A DNA stretch of 64,000 nt from Burkholderia ubonensis (GTDB lineage: Bacteria > Pseudomonadota > Gammaproteobacteria > Burkholderiales > Burkholderiaceae): NCBI RefSeq assembly GCF_001718695.1, contig NZ_CP013422.1, positions 1,984,001 through 2,048,000 of the forward strand. The letters are read 5' to 3'. Made by a program: the position numbers and the translations under genes. The notes under the pieces were generated by a model. That model saw nothing but the letters and a program-made list of their open reading frames with translations, was not told where the DNA came from and ran no database searches. Positions 47,161 through 57,039 of the stretch are shown here, in pieces (the stretch's first letter is position 1; every line of letters starts with the position of its first letter).

Positions 47161-48567
47161 ATGACGCTCCCGTTCAAATCGCTGATCCTGCGCGGCGCCG
47201 CCGTCGCAGTCGCCGTCACGCTCGGCTACGCCGGCTACACGCTGTCCCGGCTCGCGCCGATCGCGACCGGCTACGCGGCCAAGACGCTGTGCTCGGGCGT
47301 GTTCGTATCCGGCCGCCCGGCGGCGTCGGTGATCGACGTGGACATCATGGCGGGCGTGCATCCGCTGCTCAAGCTCGTGCGTCCGTCGCTCGATCCGGAG
47401 CATCGGCGCGCGGTCGCGACGTTCGCCGGTTTCGCGCGACGCGAGGCCGACTTCCGGCCGGGGCTCGGGTGCACGCTCGCGCTCGGCCCGGCGCACGATG
47501 TGCTGCCGGCCGCGCTGCCGCCCGTTGCCGATCCGCCGCACGCCGTGGCCGTAGCCGCGCCGGCCGCCCTATCGGGCATCGACACCGGCAAGCTGCAGCA
47601 CGCGCTCGACCGCGCGTTCGACGAGCCCGATCCCGCGCGGCCGCGGCGCACGCGCGCGGTGGTCGTGCTCCATCGCGGCCGGGTGATCGCCGAGCGCTAC
47701 GCGCCGGGCTTTTCGGCGGACATGCCGCTGCCCGGCTGGTCGATGACCAAGAGCGTGACCGCCGCGCTGATCGGCATGCTCGTCGCGCAGCACAAGCTCT
47801 CGCCGGACGCGTCGGCGCTGCTGCCCGAATGGCGCGACGCCGGCGATCCGCGCGCGCGCATCACGCTCGACGAACTGCTGCGGATGACGAGCGGCCTGCG
47901 ATTCAACGAAGACTATGACGACCCGCTGTCCGACGTCGCCGTGATGCTGTTCACGCAGCCCGACACCGCGCGCTTCGCGTCGGCCATGCCGCTCGCGGCG
48001 CCGCCGGGCACGCGCTGGCATTATTCGAGCGGCACGAGCGCGATTCTCGCGCGCGTGATGCGCGACGCGATGGGCGGCACGGAAACCGACTACCTCGCGT
48101 TCCCCCAACACGCGCTGTTCGCGCCGCTCGGCATGCGCAATGCGTTCTTCGAGCCGGATGCGTCGGGCACGCTCGCGAGCGCGTCGTTCATGTATGCCAG
48201 CGCGCGCGACTGGGCGCAGTTCGGGCAGCTGCTCCTCCAGGACGGCGTGTGGGACGGCAAGCGCCTGCTGCCCGAAGGCTGGGTGCGCTACATGGCGCGC
48301 GCGACGCCGCAAGCGCCGCGCCGGGAATTCGGCGCGCATCTGTGGGTGAAGGTGCCCGAGCCGTTCAACGACCCCGATCCGCACGCGCCGGCGCTGCCGG
48401 CGGACGCGTTCCATGCGGTCGGGCACGAAGGCCAGTTCGTGAGCGTGGTGCCGAGCAGGCAGCTGGTGATCGTGCGGCTCGGTGTGTCGCGGCCGGAAGC
48501 CGCGTGGAATCACGAAGCGTTCCTCGCGCGCGTGCTCGACGCGGTGCCGGCGGCGGCGGCCCGGTGA
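47161..48567 (+). CDS. Serine hydrolase, beta-lactamase/penicillin-binding (class C-like) family
   Basis: A 468-residue protein with an N-terminal signal anchor (LRGAAVAVAVTLGYAGYTLS, residues 10-29) and a class C beta-lactamase-like domain from about 140. The catalytic S194-M-T-K197 is present. WHYSSG near residue 286 is the second motif (YxS/N), and GHEGQFVSVVP near 430 is the KTG-equivalent (H-x-G). It resembles 6-aminohexanoate-dimer hydrolase/EstB-like esterases more than true beta-lactamases. Confidence 0.86.
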   Translation: MTLPFKSLILRGAAVAVAVTLGYAGYTLSRLAPIATGYAAKTLCSGVFVSGRPAASVIDVDIMAGVHPLLKLVRPSLDPEHRRAVATFAGFARREADFRPGLGCTLALGPAHDVLPAALPPVADPPHAVAVAAPAALSGIDTGKLQHALDRAFDEPDPARPRRTRAVVVLHRGRVIAERYAPGFSADMPLPGWSMTKSVTAALIGMLVAQHKLSPDASALLPEWRDAGDPRARITLDELLRMTSGLRFNEDYDDPLSDVAVMLFTQPDTARFASAMPLAAPPGTRWHYSSGTSAILARVMRDAMGGTETDYLAFPQHALFAPLGMRNAFFEPDASGTLASASFMYASARDWAQFGQLLLQDGVWDGKRLLPEGWVRYMARATPQAPRREFGAHLWVKVPEPFNDPDPHAPALPADAFHAVGHEGQFVSVVPSRQLVIVRLGVSRPEAAWNHEAFLARVLDAVPAAAAR

Positions 48568-48619
48568 CGATGCAATGCCGCAGCGCCGGCCGCGCACGCG
48601 CGCGACGCCGCGTGCATCG

Positions 48620-49243
48620 TTACGGGTTCGCGCTGCCCGCGTACTTCTTGAAGCCCTCGCGCGTCGCCAGACGCTCGACGTAGCGCTGCACCGCCGGCAG
48701 ATCGGGACGCTCGAACGGCGTGCCGAGCCAGCGGTTCACCGACAGCCCGATCGGAATGTCGGCGAGCGTGAAGCGGTCGCCGGCCACGAACGCGCCGGTC
48801 GCGTCGAGTTGCGCGTTCAGCACGCGCATGTGCTTCGTCCAGTCCGCGATCGACTTTGCAATGCCGTCCGGGTCCTGATGATCGGGCGACTTTCTCACGA
48901 GGCCCTGAAACGCGAACACCCACGAACGGTTCAGGTCCGAGGCCTGCCAGTCGAGCCACTGGTCGATCCGCGCGCGGGCCTGCGGCTCGGCCGGATAAAG
49001 CGACTCGCCGCCGTAGCGGTTCGCGAGGTAGCGGATGATCGTGTTCGATTCCCAGAGCACGAAATCGCCGTCCTTGATGACCGGCACGAGGCCGTGCGGA
49101 TTCAGCGCGAGGTAGGCCGGATCGTCGGTCGAACGAAAGCCGGCGCCCCAGTCTTCGCGTTCGAACGGCAGGTCGAGTTCCGCGCACAGCCACAACACCT
49201 TGCGCACGTTGATGGACGGGATCTTGCCGAGGATGTGCAGCAT
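48620..49243 (-). CDS. Glutathione S-transferase family protein
   Basis: A 207-residue GST: an N-terminal thioredoxin-like domain ([44 protein letters not shown]) and a C-terminal helical domain ([16 protein letters not shown]). A Ser/Asn near residue 11-12 could activate glutathione. Substrate unknown. Confidence 0.88.
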   Translation of the reverse strand: MLHILGKIPSINVRKVLWLCAELDLPFEREDWGAGFRSTDDPAYLALNPHGLVPVIKDGDFVLWESNTIIRYLANRYGGESLYPAEPQARARIDQWLDWQASDLNRSWVFAFQGLVRKSPDHQDPDGIAKSIADWTKHMRVLNAQLDATGAFVAGDRFTLADIPIGLSVNRWLGTPFERPDLPAVQRYVERLATREGFKKYAGSANP

Positions 49244-49555
49244 GCAGGCTCCTTGTGAGGGTCGAGAGCGGAGCGGTCGGCCGGCACGGCGCGGCCGAAC
49301 GCGGTCATGTCGGATTTATACACGAGCGCGCGGAAATCGACAGCGCGCGCTCGTGAAATCGGCGTTTCCGCCGCCGTCGCGCCGCCCGCATCGGCCCGGC
49401 TACGCGCCGCGGCACGCACGCGCCGCGGCGGTCCGACCCGACGCTCGCAAGCGCCGCCCTGTTCCCACCGCGCCCGCCGCGCCCGCCGCTTCCTTTACAA
49501 TGCGCGGGATTTTTCCGTTTTCAGGCCGTCCCTGCCTTTCTGACAAGAGGATTTC
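49244..49555. other. Divergent GST-fabV intergenic region
   Basis: 312 bases without a gene. An AT-richer patch just before 49510-49550 should carry the fabV promoter. Nothing else is recognised. Confidence 0.5.
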
Positions 49556-50758
49556 ATGATCATCAAACCGCGCGTGCGTGGCTTCATCTGCGTGACGACT
49601 CATCCCGTCGGCTGCGAAGCCAACGTCAAGGAACAGATCGACTATGTGACTTCGCACGGCCCGATTGCCGGCGGCCCGAAAAAGGTGCTCGTGATCGGCG
49701 CATCGACCGGCTACGGCCTCGCCGCTCGCATCACGGCCGCGTTCGGCTCGGGCGCGGACACGCTCGGCGTGTTCTTCGAGCGCGCCGGCAGCGAAACGAA
49801 GCCCGGCACGGCCGGCTGGTACAACAGCGCGGCATTCGAGAAATTCGCGGCCGCGAAGGGCCTGTATGCGCGCAGCATCAACGGCGACGCGTTCTCCGAC
49901 GCGGTCAAGCAGGTCACGATCGACACCATCAAGCGCGACCTCGGCAAGGTCGACCTCGTCGTCTACAGCCTCGCCGCGCCGCGCCGCACGCATCCGAAGA
50001 CGGGCGAGACGATCAGCTCGACGCTCAAGCCGATCGGCAAGTCGGTCAGCTTCCGCGGCCTCGACACCGACAAGGAAGTGATCCGCGAAACGGTGCTCGA
50101 GCCGGCGACGCAGGAAGAAATCGACGGCACCGTCGCGGTGATGGGCGGCGAGGACTGGCAGATGTGGATCGACGCGCTGCACGACGCCGGCGTGCTGGCC
50201 GACGGCGCGAAGACCACCGCGTTCACGTACCTCGGCGAGCAGATCACGCACGACATCTACTGGAACGGCTCGATCGGCGCGGCGAAGAAGGATCTCGACA
50301 AGAAGGTGCTCGCGATCCGCGACACGCTCTCCCCGACCGGCGGCGATGCGCGCGTGTCGGTGCTGAAGGCGGTCGTCACGCAGGCGAGCTCGGCGATCCC
50401 GATGATGCCGCTCTACCTGTCGCTGCTGTTCAAGGTCATGAAGGAACAAGGCACGCACGAGGGCTGCATCGAGCAGGTCTACGGGCTGCTCAAGGACAGC
50501 CTGTACGGCGCGACGCCGCACGTGGACGACGAAGGCCGCCTGCGCGCGGACTACAAGGAGCTCGATCCGCAGGTGCAGGCGAAAGTCGCCGCGCTGTGGG
50601 ATCAGGTCACGAACGAGAACCTGTACGAGCTGACCGATTTCGCCGGCTACAAGACGGAGTTCCTGCGCCTGTTCGGCTTCGCGATCGCCGGTGTCGACTA
50701 CGAGGCGGACGTGAATCCGGACGTGCAGATTCCCGGCATCATCGACACGACGGCCTGA
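49556..50758 (+). CDS. fabV: Trans-2-enoyl-ACP/CoA reductase FabV
   Basis: A 400-residue enoyl reductase of the FabV type. It catalyses the last, NADH-dependent step of fatty-acid elongation and is largely insensitive to triclosan. The cofactor loop is GASTGYG (48-54). The catalytic pair Y235-x8-K244 is in [11 protein letters not shown], the spacing unique to Fab[21 protein letters not shown] is the standard start. AAGAGG precedes the ATG. Confidence 0.95.
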   Translation: MIIKPRVRGFICVTTHPVGCEANVKEQIDYVTSHGPIAGGPKKVLVIGASTGYGLAARITAAFGSGADTLGVFFERAGSETKPGTAGWYNSAAFEKFAAAKGLYARSINGDAFSDAVKQVTIDTIKRDLGKVDLVVYSLAAPRRTHPKTGETISSTLKPIGKSVSFRGLDTDKEVIRETVLEPATQEEIDGTVAVMGGEDWQMWIDALHDAGVLADGAKTTAFTYLGEQITHDIYWNGSIGAAKKDLDKKVLAIRDTLSPTGGDARVSVLKAVVTQASSAIPMMPLYLSLLFKVMKEQGTHEGCIEQVYGLLKDSLYGATPHVDDEGRLRADYKELDPQVQAKVAALWDQVTNENLYELTDFAGYKTEFLRLFGFAIAGVDYEADVNPDVQIPGIIDTTA

Positions 50759-50766
50759 CGGCCGAT

Positions 50767-50796
50767 GCCCGCCGCGTGCGCATGCGTGCGGCGGGC
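50767..50796 (+). terminator. GC-rich hairpin after fabV
   Basis: GCCCGCCGC ... GCGGCGGGC, 9-bp stem with a 12-nt, itself partly self-complementary loop, 8 bases after the stop. No T run, so termination efficiency is uncertain. Confidence 0.4.
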
Positions 50797-50843
50797 CGTG
50801 TCGGCGCGGACGTCATCGCGTTCGCCGCCGCAGCGCGGTCGCT

Positions 50844-51422
50844 TCACTGGACGGCCGCTGCGGCATCCCACAGCGGCTGCCGGCCGAGCGCCGCATGCCA
50901 TGCATCGAAACGCGTGCGCCACGATTCGAACGGCTCGGTCAGCGGGTGACGCGGATCGCCGCTGAGCGAATACGCCATTCCCTCGATCAGCCAGCGCGGC
51001 TTGGTCGCGACCGCCAGATTGCCGAGCGCTTCCGCCTGCCGATGGTGGATCAGCTCGTGCGCCACGAAGTAGGTCTGCCAGCCGCGCGGCGCGAAGACCA
51101 CGCCGAAGTCTCCCAGCGTCAATGCCGCGCGTTCGCCGAGGCCGAACCGGTCGGCACACGCGCGCGTCGAGCAGAACACGACGCGCGGCGCCGAGCGGAA
51201 TGCGCCGGTCACCGCCGCCGCGCGCGCGTAACCGTCGCGATAGAGCTGCCGCGCCTCGCCGAGCTTCGCGGGATCGTCGATGCAGATGTCGGCGCCCGCG
51301 CACGACACGCCGGGAACCAGCGCGGGCGCGATCACGCGCAACGGCTTGACGAGCGCCCATGCGGCGACGGGCAACGCGACGAGCAGGCCCGCGAGGGCAA
51401 CGGCGATGGGGGTGCGTTTCAT
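50844..51422 (-). CDS. Membrane-anchored HExxH metalloprotease-like protein
   Basis: A 192-residue protein with an N-terminal signal anchor (PIAVALAGLLVALPVAAWAL) and a zincin-like core. The core has HELIHH at 122-127 and E148 in WLIEGMAYSLSGD as the likely third zinc ligand (gluzincin layout). Cys pairs C41/C47 and C84/C89 could form disulfides, which fits a periplasmic site. No characterised family is recognised. The next gene on this strand (51535-52320) is also a membrane protease-like protein. Confidence 0.7.
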   Translation of the reverse strand: MKRTPIAVALAGLLVALPVAAWALVKPLRVIAPALVPGVSCAGADICIDDPAKLGEARQLYRDGYARAAAVTGAFRSAPRVVFCSTRACADRFGLGERAALTLGDFGVVFAPRGWQTYFVAHELIHHRQAEALGNLAVATKPRWLIEGMAYSLSGDPRHPLTEPFESWRTRFDAWHAALGRQPLWDAAAAVQ

Positions 51423-51534
51423 CGGGGCGGGGTTCCTTGGTGGGAAGGAGGATGTTGCGGCATCGATCGATCGGACGGTCGGGCGGCGCGGCCTGCGCAG
51501 CTTTTTGCGCCGTCGCGCGCCAGCGGCGGCGCGA

Positions 51535-52320
51535 TCACGTCGCCTGCCCGCCCCGCAGCCCGTCGGCCGCGGCGCCCCATCGACTCGACCGGATCCCGAG
51601 CCACAGAATCGCGACGCTGCATCCTAGCAGGAGCGCCTCGAGCAGCGTCGAGTCGAGGTGCCAATAGCGCGACAGCAGCACGACGACGAGATCGATCGCG
51701 AAATGAACCGCGATCGCGCCGAGCAGCCAGCGCTTCGTGCCGCGCACGAACGTCTGCATCACCATCAGCGACATCCCGACATGCGCGGCAACCGCGCTCA
51801 CGCGCTCGAGCACCGCGAGGAACGGCGACGCGAGCGTCATGCCGGCGAACTGCGACGCGATCAGCGTTTGCACGCCCGCGCTGGTCACGAGCCCGGCGCG
51901 CGCGAGCAGATAGCCGCCGCAGAGCGCGACGAAGCCGACGCCGACCAGCAGCATCGCCTCCAGCCCGCCGTGGCCGAGCCCGTACATCACCGCGGTGCGC
52001 GGATCGCGTTGCCCGGCCAGCAGATAGCGGAACGCGACCCAGCGCCCGCACTCCTCGAACAGTGCCGCGGTGAGCGCCGCGAATACGAGCATCGGCATAT
52101 GCCAGCGCGGATCGTCGCCGAGCCAGCGAAACAGCGGAATCTGCCAAGACAGCCGCAGCACCGGCTGGAATACGAAGAAGATCAGCATCCCGCAGAAAAA
52201 CGCGCGCCACGGCACGCCCGCGCGATGCCGCCACACGAGCGCGAGCAGCGGCGGGCCGGCCAACGCGGTGACGCCCGCGCAGAACGTGGCGAACAGCAGA
52301 ACCGGATCGATGATGTGCAT
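51535..52320 (-). CDS. YhfC-family putative intramembrane metalloprotease
   Basis: A 261-residue polytopic protein of about seven helices. ALFEECGRWVAF and YGLGHGGLEAMLLVG are the YhfC/CPBP-like Glu-Glu and His motifs, and GAIAVHFAIDLVVV contributes another His. CPBP-type proteins are intramembrane proteases; YhfC itself is uncharacterised. It lies upstream of, and co-directional with, the HExxH gene. Confidence 0.8.
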   Translation of the reverse strand: MHIIDPVLLFATFCAGVTALAGPPLLALVWRHRAGVPWRAFFCGMLIFFVFQPVLRLSWQIPLFRWLGDDPRWHMPMLVFAALTAALFEECGRWVAFRYLLAGQRDPRTAVMYGLGHGGLEAMLLVGVGFVALCGGYLLARAGLVTSAGVQTLIASQFAGMTLASPFLAVLERVSAVAAHVGMSLMVMQTFVRGTKRWLLGAIAVHFAIDLVVVLLSRYWHLDSTLLEALLLGCSVAILWLGIRSSRWGAAADGLRGGQAT

Positions 52321-52377
52321 GGGAACGGAACGGGATGAAAGGGCGAGTGGACGTGCGCGGCGCCGATCGTGCGTGCA

Positions 52378-52911
52378 TCACGACACAAGCTGCTTGTGAA
52401 AATACGTGGTCGCGCACGGCGTGCCGTCCGGCATCAGCGCGTAGTTTGGCACGTCCCCGACCCGTTGCCACCCTGCCCGCTCATACAGTCTCGCGGCATC
52501 GCTGCCGGTCACCGTGTCTAGCACGAGGACGGCCTTGCCGGCTTCGCGTGCGGCGTGGTCGGCGGCGGCCAGCAGCTTCGCGGCGATGCCCTGCCGACGC
52601 GCGCGGCGGGACACGAGCATCTTCGCGACGTCGGCGCGATGCGGCTGGTTCTCCGCTTGCGCGGTCACGATCTGCACGGTGCCGACGATGCGCGCGGCCG
52701 CGTCCTCGGCGACGAGCAGGATGCGCTCGCCGCGCGCCACGCCTTCGGCAACCTGCTTCCAGAATGCAACGGCCGTCGCGCGCGCGATCGGCAGCATGAA
52801 GCTGACGGATGCGCCGCCCTCGACGCAGTCGATGAGCACGTCGGCCAGCGCATCGGCGCACGCATGTGCTTCGCGCGCGTCGACGCGACGCACGGTGACA
52901 GGTTCGGTCAT
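52378..52911 (-). CDS. GNAT-family N-acetyltransferase
   Basis: A 177-residue GNAT protein. The acetyl-CoA loop VSRRARRQGIAAKLLAAADHA is canonical and VLDTVTGSDAARLYERAGWQR follows in the usual position. Substrate unknown. It is co-directional with the YhfC-type gene, with a 57-base gap. Confidence 0.87.
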   Translation of the reverse strand: MTEPVTVRRVDAREAHACADALADVLIDCVEGGASVSFMLPIARATAVAFWKQVAEGVARGERILLVAEDAAARIVGTVQIVTAQAENQPHRADVAKMLVSRRARRQGIAAKLLAAADHAAREAGKAVLVLDTVTGSDAARLYERAGWQRVGDVPNYALMPDGTPCATTYFHKQLVS

Positions 52912-53392
52912 TCCTTCTCTCTCCGGAAGTCAGGCGGGCGGCATGCGCCCGATCGAAGCCGACGACGGCATGCGCGCGAAGGCGCGCACGGGACGGCCCG
53001 CGTCCGCCAATACGGCGCCGAGCCGGGCCGCCGAGTGATGCCGCCCCGTCATGCTACGCGAACCGACGATGCATCGCCTATGCTCGCTGCACGGCCCACT
53101 TTCAGCGATGTATCGCAGGCGCCGGCCGCCAGGTCGATGCGTTGAGCGTTGCTGCGCCGACAACGGCGCGCGGACCATTCCGGCGCTGGCCGCACCGTTC
53201 GATATGACGCGACCGTCGTCCTGAAGCGTGTCGCAGCGCCCCCGTCCTGGCGCGATCCGCGAATCGGAACGCTCGCGGCCCTGCAAGCGACTCGTCATTG
53301 CGAGACGCCTGCCGCGCGCCTACGATGCGTGAAAGAAGCACGACGACACGCCGTCGCCGGCGTGCACCGTCACGCGCTTCGCAGGAGGCGAC
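52912..53392. other. Intergenic region
   Basis: 481 bases between the divergent GNAT and SRPBCC genes. Open frames here (for example 52930-53298 minus) have no protein-like features. No hairpin with a T run is seen. Confidence 0.5.
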
Positions 53393-53869
53393 ATGCTGCA
53401 CATGCACACGCATTCGACCCGCGTCAGCCGGCATCTGAACGCACCGCGCGGACGCGTCTACCGCGCATTGCTCGATCCGCACGCGATCGAGCAGTGGAAA
53501 GCGCCGGACGGCATGACTTGCCGCGTGGATGCGTTCGATGCGCGCGAAGGCGGTGCGCTGCGCGTGTCGCTCAGCTACGACGCGCCGTCGGACGGCACCG
53601 GCAAGACCACCGCGCACACCGACACTTATCACGGCCGCTTCGTGACCCTTGTGCCGAATGAGCTCGTCGTCGAGATCGACGCATTCGAAACCGACGATCC
53701 CGCGCTGCGCGGCGCGATGACGATCACGATCACGCTGTCCGACGACGCCGGCAGCACGCGCATCGACGCGGTCCACGACGGCCTGCCGCCCGGCGTGCCG
53801 GCCGCCGACAACGAGACGGGCTGGCGCATGGCGCTGGCGAAGCTCGCGGCGCTGGTCGAGCACGGGTGA
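53393..53869 (+). CDS. SRPBCC (AHSA1-type) domain protein
   Basis: A 158-residue protein of the AHSA1/SRPBCC fold. The typical opening is TRVSRHLNAPRGRVYRALLD followed by WKAPDGMTCRVDAFDAREGG. The ending WRMALAKLAALVE is the family's closing helix. Members bind hydrophobic ligands or stimulate partner proteins. GGAGG precedes the ATG at 53393. Confidence 0.85.
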   Translation: MLHMHTHSTRVSRHLNAPRGRVYRALLDPHAIEQWKAPDGMTCRVDAFDAREGGALRVSLSYDAPSDGTGKTTAHTDTYHGRFVTLVPNELVVEIDAFETDDPALRGAMTITITLSDDAGSTRIDAVHDGLPPGVPAADNETGWRMALAKLAALVEHG

Positions 53870-54005
53870 GCCGGCCCGCAGCACACACTGCCAGCCGGCA
53901 GCGCGAAAGCCCGCCGCATGCGACACTGGCCGCCGCTGCGTGCATCGCGCCGGCCGCCGGCGCGATGCCCGTGACCGCCTTCCGACTCCGCACAAGGGAC
54001 CGACG

Positions 54006-54644
54006 ATGAACGCCACGCGCACCGCCACCTGGTATTTCGATTTCGTTTCGCCGTTCGCCTATCTGCAGCTGGAACGCTTCGACACGTTGCCGCCCGACAT
54101 CGCGTTCGAGCCCAAGCCGATCGTGCTCGGCGCGCTGCTCGCGCACTGGGGCCAAAAGGCGCCCGCCGAGATCGCGGCGAAGCGCGTGTTCACCTACCGC
54201 CACGCGCAGTACCGCGCCGACAAGCTCGGCATCGCGTTCCGGATGCCGCCCGCGCATCCGTTCAATCCGATCCGGCCGCTGCGCCTCGCGATCGCGATGG
54301 GCGGCTCGCTCGATGCGATCCGGCGCATCTTCCGCCATATCTGGCGCGACGGGCATGACGTCGCGTCGCCGGAAGGCTTCGCCGCGCTGTGCGACGCCGT
54401 CGGCTTCCCCGAAGGCGTGACCGCCGTCGATGCGCAGGAAGTGAAGGACGCGCTGCGCGCGCATACCGACCACGCGATCGCGCACGGCGTGTTCGGCGTG
54501 CCGACGTTCGAACTCGACGGCGACCTGTTCTGGGGCGAGGATGCGACCGCGATGTTCGTCGATTGCGTCGCGTCGCGCGCGTGGCTCGACTCGCCCGAAG
54601 TGCGCCGCATCAGCGCGCTGCCGGACGGCATCCGGCGCGGCTGA
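54006..54644 (+). CDS. 2-hydroxychromene-2-carboxylate isomerase family (DsbA/kappa-GST fold)
   Basis: A 212-residue protein. The start WYFDFVSPFAYLQLERF holds the glutathione-activating Ser region of HCCA isomerases. The GVFGVPTFELDGDLFWGEDA ending is diagnostic for the family. HCCA isomerase acts in naphthalene-type degradation, but isolated genes such as this one usually have unknown substrates. Confidence 0.87.
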   Translation: MNATRTATWYFDFVSPFAYLQLERFDTLPPDIAFEPKPIVLGALLAHWGQKAPAEIAAKRVFTYRHAQYRADKLGIAFRMPPAHPFNPIRPLRLAIAMGGSLDAIRRIFRHIWRDGHDVASPEGFAALCDAVGFPEGVTAVDAQEVKDALRAHTDHAIAHGVFGVPTFELDGDLFWGEDATAMFVDCVASRAWLDSPEVRRISALPDGIRRG

Positions 54645-54659
54645 CGGCGCGCCCGGCGC

Positions 54660-55643
54660 CTACGCGCCGCGGTCTTCGACGAGCGGCGGCACCGCCTCCC
54701 GCATCAGCGCGGCGAACCGCACGAGCCGCGACGGATAGAACTGCGCATACGGATAGGTCAGGTAGACCGGCAGCGGCGCGGCCTCCCATTGCGGCGCGAG
54801 ATGCACGAGGCGCCCGTGCGCCAGGTCGTCCGCCAGCAGCCATGACGAGCCGACGCACGCGCCGGCGCCGAGCAGCGCGGCGCTGCGCAGCGCATACAGG
54901 TTCGCGGTGCTGATGCGCGGCCGGATCGCGATGCGCCGCGTCTCGCCCGTGACCGCATGCGTGAGCGCCAGTTCGTTGCGATAGTAAGTGCTCAGCGACA
55001 GCCACGGCAGCGCGGCGAGCGCGTCGGGCTCGGCCGGCACGGGGGCGCCGTTCAGCACCGACGGCGCGGCAACCACGAAGCGCGGCACCTTCGACAGCCG
55101 GATCGCGACGACGCCCGGATCGGTCGGCTCGCCGACCTGGATCGCGCAGTCGATGCCGCTGCCGATGAAATCCCGCACCTCGTCCTGCAGCAGCCACTCC
55201 ACCGACACGCGCGGATAGTCGCGCAGGAACCGCGCCAGCGGCCCGACGAAGCGCTCCTGCCCGAACGCGTGCGGCACCGCGACCCGCAGCAGCCCCTCGG
55301 GCTCCTCCTGCGCGCCGCGCAGGTCGGCTTCGAACGCAGCCCAGCTCGCCAGCAGTTCCTTCGCGCGCTTGAAGCAGCGCTCGCCGTCGACGGTCAGCCG
55401 CATCGTGTGCGTCGTGCGCTGCAGCAGCCGCACGCCGAGCGAGCGCTCGAGCGCCTGCAGCCGGCGGCTGATCGTCGGCTGGGTCGTGTTCAGTTGCGCG
55501 GCGGCGGCCGACAGGCTGCCCGATTCGACTATGCGCACGAAGGTTTCCATCAGCTCGAAACGATAGCCGGCGCCCTCCACCGGAACCGTGCGATGACGCG
55601 TAGACCCGCCAGCAGCGGACTTGACAGGGATTTTCTCTTTCAT
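54660..55643 (-). CDS. LysR-family transcriptional regulator
   Basis: A 327-residue LTTR with an N-terminal extension of about 30 residues before the HTH (RFELMETFVRIVESGSLSAAAAQLNTTQPTI). The effector domain follows. It is divergent from an MFS gene 101 bases away, which is its likely target. The ATG at 55643 is used; a shorter start inside the extension is possible. Confidence 0.84.
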   Translation of the reverse strand: MKEKIPVKSAAGGSTRHRTVPVEGAGYRFELMETFVRIVESGSLSAAAAQLNTTQPTISRRLQALERSLGVRLLQRTTHTMRLTVDGERCFKRAKELLASWAAFEADLRGAQEEPEGLLRVAVPHAFGQERFVGPLARFLRDYPRVSVEWLLQDEVRDFIGSGIDCAIQVGEPTDPGVVAIRLSKVPRFVVAAPSVLNGAPVPAEPDALAALPWLSLSTYYRNELALTHAVTGETRRIAIRPRISTANLYALRSAALLGAGACVGSSWLLADDLAHGRLVHLAPQWEAAPLPVYLTYPYAQFYPSRLVRFAALMREAVPPLVEDRGA

Positions 55644-55744
55644 ACGCCAAGCGTATAACAAATCTGCGCCGCACGGTACTACCGTCGCCCGCGCCGCGCC
55701 GGCACACTCGCATCCATTCCTTCACCCCACACAGGATGCCCATC

Positions 55745-56980
55745 ATGTCCACCCCGACGAACCTCGACGCCGCGACCCGCGCGCCGCTTGCCCCGCCGCA
55801 CGCGGCCACCACCGCCGCCCCGCTCGACGGCCGCCTCGTGCTGCTGCTCGCCGCCGCGGCCGGCCTCGCGGTCGCGCCGCTCTACTACAGCCAACCGATG
55901 CTCGGCGTGCTCGGGCCCGATCTCGGCGCGTCCGAGCGGGCGGTCGGCCTCGTGCCGACGCTGACGCAGCTCGGCTATGCGCTCGGCATCCTGCTGCTCG
56001 CGCCGCTCGGCGACCGCTTCGACCGCCGCCGCGTGATCGTGACCAAGGCGGCCGCGCTGGTCGGCGCGCTGCTGCTGGCCGCGGCCGCGCCGTCGATCGG
56101 CCTGCTGCTGGCCGCGAGCTTCGCGATCGGCCTGTCCGCGACGATGGCGCAGGACGTCGTGCCGGCCGCGGCCACGCTCGCGCACGACGCGCATCGCGGC
56201 CGGACGGTCGGCACCGTGATGACCGGCCTGCTGATGGGCATCCTGCTGTCGCGGGTGGTCAGCGGCTTCGTCGCCGAGAACCTCGGCTGGCGCACGATGT
56301 TCGTGATCGCCGCCGCGAGCGTCGCGGCGATCGGCGTCGTGGCCGCGCGCGGCCTGCCGCGCTTCGAACCGACGACGCGCCTGTCGTATCGCGCGCTGAT
56401 GGGCTCGCTCGGCGAGCTGTGGCGCCGCCATCCCGCGCTGCGGCGCGCGGCGCTGGCGCAAGGCCTGCTGTCGGTCGGCTTCAGCGCGTTCTGGTCGACG
56501 CTCGCGGTGATGCTGCACGGTGCGCCGTTCCATCTCGGCAGCGCGGCGGCCGGCGCGTTCGGCCTCGCAGGCGCGGCCGGCGCACTGGCCGCACCGGTCG
56601 CCGGCCGGCTCGCCGACCGTCATGGGCCGGAGCGGGTCACGCGGCTCGGCATCGGCATCGCCACACTGTCGTTCGCGGTCATGGCGCTCGCGCCGCTGCT
56701 GTCGGCGCACGCGCAGCTCGCGCTGCTCGCGGCGGGCACGATCGGCTTCGACCTCGGCGTGCAGGCGACGCTGATCGCGCACCAGTCGATCGTGTACCGC
56801 ATCGATCCCGCGTCGCGCAGCCGCCTCAACGCGGTGCTGTTCGTCGGCATGTTCATCGGCATGGCGGCCGGCGCCGCGATCGGCAGTCAACTGCTCGCGC
56901 AGTTCGGCTGGACCGCGGTGCTCGCGCTCGCCGTCGCGGCGTCGCTCGCGGCGCTCGCCGTGCGGATGTGGCGCCGGTAA
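55745..56980 (+). CDS. MFS transporter (DHA1-like efflux)
   Basis: A 411-residue 12-helix carrier. The loop-2 motif LAPLGDRFDRRRVIVTKA and AAPLYYSQPMLGVLGPDLG are typical of the YgaY/YbcL-like sugar/drug exporters. The start at 55745 is preferred to 55736 by spacing from the upstream purine-rich site. Divergent LysR gene; a strong terminator follows. Confidence 0.86.
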   Translation: MSTPTNLDAATRAPLAPPHAATTAAPLDGRLVLLLAAAAGLAVAPLYYSQPMLGVLGPDLGASERAVGLVPTLTQLGYALGILLLAPLGDRFDRRRVIVTKAAALVGALLLAAAAPSIGLLLAASFAIGLSATMAQDVVPAAATLAHDAHRGRTVGTVMTGLLMGILLSRVVSGFVAENLGWRTMFVIAAASVAAIGVVAARGLPRFEPTTRLSYRALMGSLGELWRRHPALRRAALAQGLLSVGFSAFWSTLAVMLHGAPFHLGSAAAGAFGLAGAAGALAAPVAGRLADRHGPERVTRLGIGIATLSFAVMALAPLLSAHAQLALLAAGTIGFDLGVQATLIAHQSIVYRIDPASRSRLNAVLFVGMFIGMAAGAAIGSQLLAQFGWTAVLALAVAASLAALAVRMWRR

Positions 56981-57005
56981 TTCTTCCGCGCAGCGCGGAT
57001 ATGAA

Positions 57006-57038
57006 GCGGGCAGGCTCGACGGCCTGCCCGCTTTTTTT
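57006..57038 (+). terminator. Rho-independent terminator of the MFS gene
   Basis: GCGGGCAGGC-6 nt-GCCTGCCCGC, 10-bp perfect stem followed by seven T. Confidence 0.92.
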
Positions 57039-57039
57039 A

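Noticed and set aside
52930..53298. Minus-strand open frame of 122 codons between GNAT and SRPBCC genes
   Set aside because: No ribosome-binding site and no recognisable protein features.
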